In this document: one piece after another, positions 59,501-64,000 of the stretch
Layout: each line of letters starts with the position of its first letter
Position numbering within the stretch: the first letter of the stretch is position 1
Assembly: GCA_047495785.1 (NCBI GenBank)
Contig: JBLDXI010000064.1
Span: 124,001 to 188,000 of the forward strand
Direction: 5' to 3'
Source: Lepidodermella squamata
Taxonomy: Eukaryota > Gastrotricha
DNA: 64,000 bases
Program-made: the position numbers and the translations under genes
The notes under the pieces: model-generated
Told to the model about the DNA's origin: nothing
Seen by the model: only the letters and a program-made list of their open reading frames with translations
Database searches by the model: none

Positions 59501-60967
59501 AAGCCCATTATCATTTGCGATAGCTCAGGTCAGTATGAATGTGGGGCGGACTTTTATGGTACACATACGGCAAGGCGCGATTATTATTGTGCATAAATGG
59601 GGTAAATCATTTGACAACAGTGAGGCAAGAGTACAAAAAAATACCATCTCGCCACCTCACGACCGCACCACCAGTGGCACATTATATAAACGATAAAAAC
59701 ACACGTGATGAATAAAATGGACTTTGACCCTGCAAAGCCGGACTACAATGATAACCTCGGTACCGGGCTAACCGGGCTTAGAAAAAATATAAGCCTTCAC
59801 AGGCTTACCAGTTCTAAACACGTGATTTTTTACGCAAACCCGGATAACGGGAGCTTCGAAGCCCCTGCGTCCTGGTACGTCTCATGGATTAAGGCGCTTT
59901 GTTTTCGTCTTCTTCAGTCACGGTCCCTGTGAGCGAGAAGCCGCACATCCGCTGTTTCGACTCGACAACTGGCAAATTCAACGGCTGCCGGCCACAAAGC
60001 ACTGGCTGCTTGGCTAACAATGAGACTCAGCAATATTCGACTAATGTGTTCATCAACTATCAAAGCTGCCTACTCGGAGTAAGTCTTTTCTAATTTACTC
60101 GCATTTGATGCCTAAGCTTGTATATGAACAGAACGCGGTTTCATGCAAAGATTCGTCGAACCGAAGTTCATGCTACGCAGCCTGCCCTCGAGACCTAACG
60201 CAGGTGAAACTTGGCTATTGAAAGATCAAAGTTTCTATGAGTGATTCTAAAACAGGTTAAGCTCTTCTCGGATTCGCAATCTTTTCAGCTGAACCACGGC
60301 AAGTGCATCGATGAAATATCGCCCACGGTGAGTTCGAGCATCCTACTTCGCGAACTGGCGTGGCGTGAGGAAGCACTGCATTATCACCTGACTTTATTAC
60401 TATCATTTTAAAAAATCGAGAGAACATACAATTTTACTTTCTGTCCTGTGACATTTTTAGCCGGCTGCGTATTTCCGTTGCGTTGACAACAGCGATGGCG
60501 CCGTTCACTGCGTCACCGAGTCGACAGGATGCAATGCTGCATCTCAGCTTCGAATTCCGGCTAATGTGGTCTATCCGGACGAGATCACGTGCAAGAACGC
60601 GACCAAGAAGTACACGGCGGTGGGTTATGCGGGTCCCAGAGCCAACAGCACGGCTAAATGCGTCGATGTCAATGCTACGTTGGCGACGATTAGGTCTGAC
60701 GCGGAGCTGGTTGCTGCTAAACAAGCGCTGACGGCGAGGGGGGCTGTTAGCGGTTGGATCGCTCTCACTCGCCAAAACGGTGAATTCAGATGGGATGATG
60801 GATCCAGTTTCACTTACGTCGATACGCAATGGAATGCTGGTGATGGCGACTGCGTTAAACTTGTATTTATAAATGCCAATGGAAGTGATGTCCAAGTCGG
60901 TGATTACTACTATGAGCTCAGTGGTTGTGAGAGCTATACACGCAGTGTCTTATGCGAGTCGTTTTAA
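53571..60967 (+). CDS. Lectin-family gene B, secreted cysteine-module protein with type-I CTLD
   Basis: Ten exons: 53571-53735, 53796-53837, 53894-53980, 55114-55197, 55258-55338, 55402-55453, 59918-60078, 60132-60203, 60256-60327, 60473-60967. Phases agree, 1311 nt, 436 aa. The signal peptide core is LALLLTLLLASSDPVSS. Exon 10 is type I (PAAYFRCVDNSDGAVHC, GWIALTRQNGEF, RWDDGSSF, ending LCESF). Intron 6 is 4464 nt because the transposon at 56337-59750 sits in it. A truncated duplicate of the exon 7 start (56323-56336) lies upstream of the element, and splicing into it would ruin the protein. The true exon 7 is complete. Intron 3 holds another TIR element. The gene could work if the long intron is removed correctly. 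Confidence 0.78.
54200..55050. mobile_element. TIR element with 8-bp target duplication in intron 3 of gene B
   Basis: The ends are inverted copies over about 250 nt. Both begin CATAGATAAATAAGTGAGAA, then AAGA. GAACCAAC flanks both sides (54192-54199 and 55051-55058). No coding content. The CATAG start and 8-bp duplication recall the MULE-like elements, but the rest of the ends differs. Confidence 0.78.
56156..56336 (+). repeat. Left 181-bp direct repeat flanking the intron 6 transposon
   Basis: This is base-for-base identical, as I read it, to 59751-59931. It includes the end of intron 6, its acceptor and the first 14 nt of exon 7 (up to CACGGTCCCTGTG). A single, diverged copy sits at the matching place in gene A (33390-33575), so the ancestral gene had one copy. 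Confidence 0.88.
56538..57268 (+). CDS. Transposon accessory protein, basic and HTH/SANT-like (tentative)
   Basis: Two exons, 56538-56895 and 56952-57268, are joined in phase 1 across a 56-nt intron (AAAG/GTTAGT to ATATAG), giving 224 aa. The N-terminus is very basic (KSRSRNRRKRQRRSERR), followed by a Gln/His run and an acidic stretch. The C-terminal half (VEWTFSDRNRLRHVFAF, LLKFWMRITLSD, LGRSQNAICRQISKLDE) looks like a helical DNA-binding domain of the Myb/SANT or HTH kind. It may help the transposase bind the ends. It converges on the transposase gene, 134 nt apart. Function is inferred from position and composition. Confidence 0.6.
57403..59373 (-). CDS. Transposase-like protein with RNase H-like core and C-x2-C insert (tentative)
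   Basis: Five exons: 59373-59069, 59017-58771, 58714-58208, 58148-57933, 57879-57403. Introns are 51-59 nt, phases agree, 1752 nt, 583 aa. After an N-terminal region, exons 2-3 give VTNDIRLQVDGM (candidate first Asp), a long helix, ITVDGKSYSF, TCCDYPALVKIFGCG (candidate second Asp) and NRCVICEM (zinc-type Cys pair), then LLIIPDFFHLQVNIAKPL. The order VDG, D-Y, C-x2-C, late His recalls a large group of DDE-type transposase-like proteins in other invertebrates. That resemblance is from memory. Exon 5 is helical and basic (FMPRYASLWKTHVGPV). No stop or frameshift, so the element may be young. Confidence 0.65.
59751..59931 (+). repeat. Right 181-bp direct repeat flanking the intron 6 transposon
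   Basis: Identical to 56156-56336. This copy runs on into the complete exon 7 of gene B, so it is the functional splice acceptor region. Confidence 0.88.
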
Positions 60968-61177
60968 TGAAACACTTTTATTCTGAACATATCCTGGTGA
61001 GATCGTGAAAAGCCGAAGTAAAACAATCAGATTTGGGGAGATAATATGCATCTGACACGTTACAAGTTGATTGATTTTCAGCAATGGCCAAGATCGACGG
61101 CGTATAACTCGCGAATAAAGTATGTGGCATAATCGAACGATGAATTTTTGATTAATCTGGAAAAATGTCTGGTAAAC
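60968..61177. other. 3' flank of gene B
   Basis: No gene is seen. The sequence just after the stop ('gaaaagccgaagtaaaaca') resembles that about 700 nt after gene A ('gaagccgaagtaaaataat'), as expected for duplicates. Confidence 0.4.
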
Positions 61178-61560
61178 AGATTTCGATTCCTACCTATAAC
61201 TATTGAAATTGCAAGATTGTGCCTCAACGAGTTATCCCGTACGAAGCCAACTACAGCAGCCGATGGTGTACCGGAATGTGTGCTTAAAGCAACTGCCGGG
61301 ATATTAGCCCCTCACGTCGGTGTAATTTTCAACAAAATACTAGCAGAAAATCGAATTCCCGAAATTTGGAAAGTCGCCACCGTAAAGCCGCTCTTCAAAG
61401 ACGGGGACAAGGAACTGATTAGCAATTACCAGCCTATATCCATTCTTTCCCCGCTTTTCGGAAGCTGCGAACGCTGTCTAGCCATCCAAATTAAGCAATG
61501 CCTCCACGAATCGAAGTTTCTCTCCTCAGCTCAATTCGGATTCCGCCGCTATCATTCAAT
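61178..61560 (+). pseudogene. LINE reverse transcriptase fragment
   Basis: The frame reads TTAADGVPECVLKATAGILA, IFNKILAENRIPEIWKVATV, KPLFKDGDKELISNYQPISI and SSAQFGFRRYHS, the first reverse transcriptase motifs of a LINE of the CR1/Penelope-like or RTE-like style. The catalytic YADD part is missing and the frame then degenerates. It is unlike the LINE in gene A. Confidence 0.75.
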
Positions 61561-61699
61561 TTGCTTTTCGCTTTTCGCTTTTCGCTGAATATTTTATAGA
61601 AGAGTGACATAAATTTGTTACAAGTCGGCCAAAACTGGGTGGAGGGTGATTTTGCACATTCGTATTGCACATATAACAGTTGTATAATTAGTATCGGCG

Positions 61700-61830
61700 T
61701 AGAAGTAGTCGAGAGAAACTCAGCCGTCAAATTTAACATCAGCAACCCACTGCGCTGCCTCGAAAGTGAAACTGGATTCATCATGCCATTTGAATGCGCA
61801 GTTTTGCCGGGTTTGAGAGATCAATAAATT
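61700..61830 (-). pseudogene. Relic of lectin exon 10, left arm of an inverted duplication
   Basis: On the minus strand 'gtttcactttcgaggcagcg', 'cagtgggttgctg' and 'aaatttgacggctgagtttc' match the middle of a type-I CTLD that ends early with a stop. The same piece lies in reverse at 62395-62515. Confidence 0.6.
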
Positions 61831-61846
61831 ATTTGTGTGCTTCTTT

Positions 61847-62391
61847 GTTAGGCCACTTTTTAGGCAGAGTTACCAGTAATTTATTCGAAGCTATTTTCGA
61901 AGCCGTTTTTATCGATGAAGTCGGCTTATCGCCTTAACCCATTCAGCCAAGGAAAAAAAATCGAATTTTTGGAATTTCCAGCAAATTAAGGAAGAAATCG
62001 GAAAATCGACAACCACATGCTATTCTAAGGCCCGATGCGCATATTTCCCATCAGTTACTGATTTCAGTGAAATTTTCAATTTCGCTATTTTTTTAAATAT
62101 AGTATTGTCGTCAAAAATATAGGTCGAGTCGCTATGACAATTCGATATTTTACGGTATAACATATCGTTTCCGACTTTCAAAGTTTGTGAAGTTGTAGCA
62201 GCCGTTGTAGCCGCATCTCTACAACGGCTGATCTACAACGCGAGGTGAAATACTTTCGGACGAAGAGCTTATAGGAAGGGGCGCATTTTCCGAGCCGATA
62301 TCAATGCTTTTATCGATGAAAATGGCTTCGAAAATAGCCTCGAATAAATTACTGGTAATTCTGCCTAACAAGTAGCCTAACAAAAAAAAAT
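61847..62391. mobile_element. TIR element between two inverted CTLD relics
   Basis: The ends read GTTAGGCCACTTTTTAGGCA on the left and, reversed, GTTAGGCTACTTGTTAGGCA, then ACCAGTAATTTATTCGA on both. The inside has a second small palindrome ('gcagccgttgtag' and 'ctacaacggctg'). No coding content. Confidence 0.65.
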
Positions 62392-62394
62392 TAA

Positions 62395-62515
62395 TTAATT
62401 AATCTCTCAAACTCAGCAAAACTGCCCATTTACATGGCATGATGAATCGAGTTTCACTTTCGACGCAGCGCAGTGATGTTAAATTTGACGGCTGAGTTTC
62501 TATCGACAAGTGAAT
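62395..62515 (+). pseudogene. Relic of lectin exon 10, right arm of the inverted duplication
   Basis: 'gtttcactttcgacgcagcg' and 'aaatttgacggctgagtttc' repeat the left arm in inverse order. Both arms also share the flank 'ctcaaac(t/c)cagcaaaactg'. Confidence 0.6.
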
Positions 62516-62580
62516 TTGCTTGCTGTCGAATCGAAACATCGGATGTGCGGCTGCTCGGTGATCGGAACAGTAACTGCGAG
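62512..62580 (-). pseudogene. Relic of lectin exon 7 (5' half)
   Basis: On the minus strand a GCAG acceptor is followed by VTVPITEQPHIRCFDSTASK and then the sequence breaks into the CTLD relic. It is closest to exon 7 of M4. Confidence 0.65.
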
Positions 62581-62791
62581 TTGCAAAGTTGCGAGTTGCA
62601 AAATGCGAGTTGTGTATAAAGTGCTCCCTCGTTTGTAGACCACGATGATTACGACGATTTCGATGTTGAATCGAGCGAAATTACATGTTCTAGACGCTAC
62701 CATCCAGATGGTGAAGAAATTTTAAAGATACTTACGACGACCTCTGGAATGATACCAATAAGCGAAGCGCGACAAAAGAAACTCGCCACTA

Positions 62792-62869
62792 CAGTGCTCC
62801 CTCGATTAGTGCACGGGGTCGGGGCTGTGGGTCTTGCACTTATCCAGGGTTGCAGCTAACGAGGGCTGT
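62792..62869. mobile_element. Short pogo-like MITE
   Basis: The left end is CAGTGCTCCCTCGATTAGTG and the right end, reversed, is CAGCCCTCGTTAGCTGC, with TA nearby on both sides. The ends resemble pogo/Tigger-type termini. A second partial left end is at about 62620. Confidence 0.4.
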
Positions 62870-63206
62870 TAAAGAGCTAGTGATGAATCATAAGTGCGTA
62901 ACTACGTTTTTTTCTTAGTTGCTAAGGAGACGTTGTTTTTAGTGGTTAGCCATATCTGAAACCAAGCCCGGGATCAATTTTTAAGGATCCGTATTTTTTT
63001 TCTTAAAAGTATCTGTTGCCAGTAATGGATTGAAAATGATCGTTGGTCCACTGGGGTCATTCGGATTATGTTTCGGATCAATGGCCTTTGGCCTTTTGTA
63101 GCAATCATGGTAATTAGGTTGCTTTTCTCATGATTTAATCAATACCAAAATAATTTTTTAAATCGGGCTGGTAGTTATTACCATGTCAACATTTAAAGCA
63201 GAATGA

Positions 63207-64000
63207 GGATTTTGGGGTCAATCAAAAAAGGGCAAAATTTTTCCTTTCAATACTCATTTCGTAAAACAGCTCTGCCGAATACCCGCTGCGGCGAGGGACG
63301 AGCTCGTGAAACGAGAATTCTATCTAGATCCTCCAAGCCTGATCCTCACTAAAACAGCTATTCGTCACTTTCTTAAACTAAAATTCGAGGACAACCATAT
63401 TCTGCTGAAGACTGCTTTCGAAATAATTGATTCTAACAAAAATCTATATAAACACATCTTCAAAAATTTACCAGAAGATGTTGAAAAATTAGGCGGAAAA
63501 GAAATTTTTAACGCTACATCTAAATTTGAGGGCCTAGCCCTGCTTGAGAGATGGTACGAGAAATGGGTCGAAAATGATAAATTTTCGACGGCCTCTTCTC
63601 TGAAATCGCTCTACCAAAATCCTGTCTACTCTGAAGAGAAATTCGACAAACTATTAATATACTCTAGTACGCGGCAAGCTTTCTGGTCAATTAAAAATAT
63701 TCAAACTCTAGCGATGATCAGAACTAATTCCGTACACAAACCGTTTTGCTACATAAATAACTTCGGCCTTAGATGTATCTTCTGCTTGAAAAATAGTAAT
63801 AATCCCGCCCTATCTCTAAATAGCTTCTCGGACTCTGTCGAATTGCTAACACACCTATATGTAGAATGTAACCACTTGCCATTGCTATATAATATTAATA
63901 ACGCCGAAATAAAACCCGATAAACGCGACATTATCAATTCTATAATTCGTTGCGAATCCAGCGGCTCTGCCCATCTTTCAAAAATACTATCTCTCGCCTA
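63207..64000 (+). pseudogene. C-terminal part of a LINE ORF2, running off the window
   Basis: A frame without ATG is open from about 63207 to the edge; clear homology-like sequence starts near 63270. It reads LCRIPAAARDELVKREFYLD, then FLKLKFEDNHILLKTAFEII, and further on a zinc-type cluster CIFCLKNSNN plus LLTHLYVECNHL. This order is usual for the region after the thumb of LINE reverse transcriptases. The catalytic part is not in front of it, so this is a truncated copy or part of a rearranged one. Lower GC than the LINE in gene A. Confidence 0.6.

Larger units (their letters stand above)
56337..59750. mobile_element. 3.4-kb DNA transposon with two convergent genes and 181-bp flanking repeats
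   Basis: The left end reads CATACAAGTCCGGGTTTTGC. The right end, reversed, reads CATTGTAGTCCGGCTTTGCA. Further in, CTGGTGGTGCGGTGGTGAGG and CTGGTGGTGCGGTCGTGAGG match in inverted order, so the inverted ends cover about 110 nt. The element carries a plus-strand gene (56538-57268) and a minus-strand gene (57403-59373), both intact with five short introns in all. I cannot assign it to a known superfamily. Confidence 0.82.

Overview
The window is nuclear DNA from an animal. Every gene I can rebuild is split by short GT-AG introns, mostly 50-60 nt, with phases that agree from exon to exon. The density is high and transposons are many. C-type lectin-like genes and a divergent Cys-loop channel point to a small invertebrate. 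A nematode or another small ecdysozoan seems most plausible, but the species cannot be fixed from this sequence alone.

The backbone is a tandem family of ten-exon genes for secreted proteins of about 435-445 residues. Each has a signal peptide, four copies of a small cysteine module (C-x8-10-C-x6-C, then a further Cys) and a C-terminal C-type-lectin-like domain (CTLD) in the last exon. Five members are on the minus strand and look intact: M1 (449-2817), M2 (4588-7812), M3 (17495-20302), M4 (40015-43865) and M5 (47882-50247). Two are on the plus strand: A (24371-35844) and B (53571-60967). Gene A is cut in exon 2 by a 4.6-kb LINE retrotransposon. Gene B keeps all ten exons but carries a 3.4-kb DNA transposon in intron 6. 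Many broken exons lie between the genes. Exon 10 comes in two CTLD versions placed on one N-terminal framework.

Between M2 and M3 lie three unrelated genes. One is a Cys-loop ligand-gated channel with a Ser/Thr-rich mucin-like stretch and an extra ectodomain (8320-11934, 5' end not found). Next is a small secreted paralogue of that ectodomain (14686-15526). The third is a 128-residue secreted protein (16432-16867).

Mobile DNA fills the rest. There is a MULE with a spliced transposase (22068-24015) and non-autonomous relatives at 19265 and 29799, a frameshifted LINE (24625-29266), several TIR elements with 8-bp or TA target duplications, and two LINE fragments near the right edge.

The most striking object is the element at 56337-59750. 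It has terminal inverted repeats, two convergent intact spliced genes (an RNase H-like transposase candidate and a basic DNA-binding-like protein), and identical 181-bp direct repeats on both sides. Those repeats contain the intron 6/exon 7 boundary of gene B. Such a flank is far longer than the 2-11 bp normal for DNA transposons.
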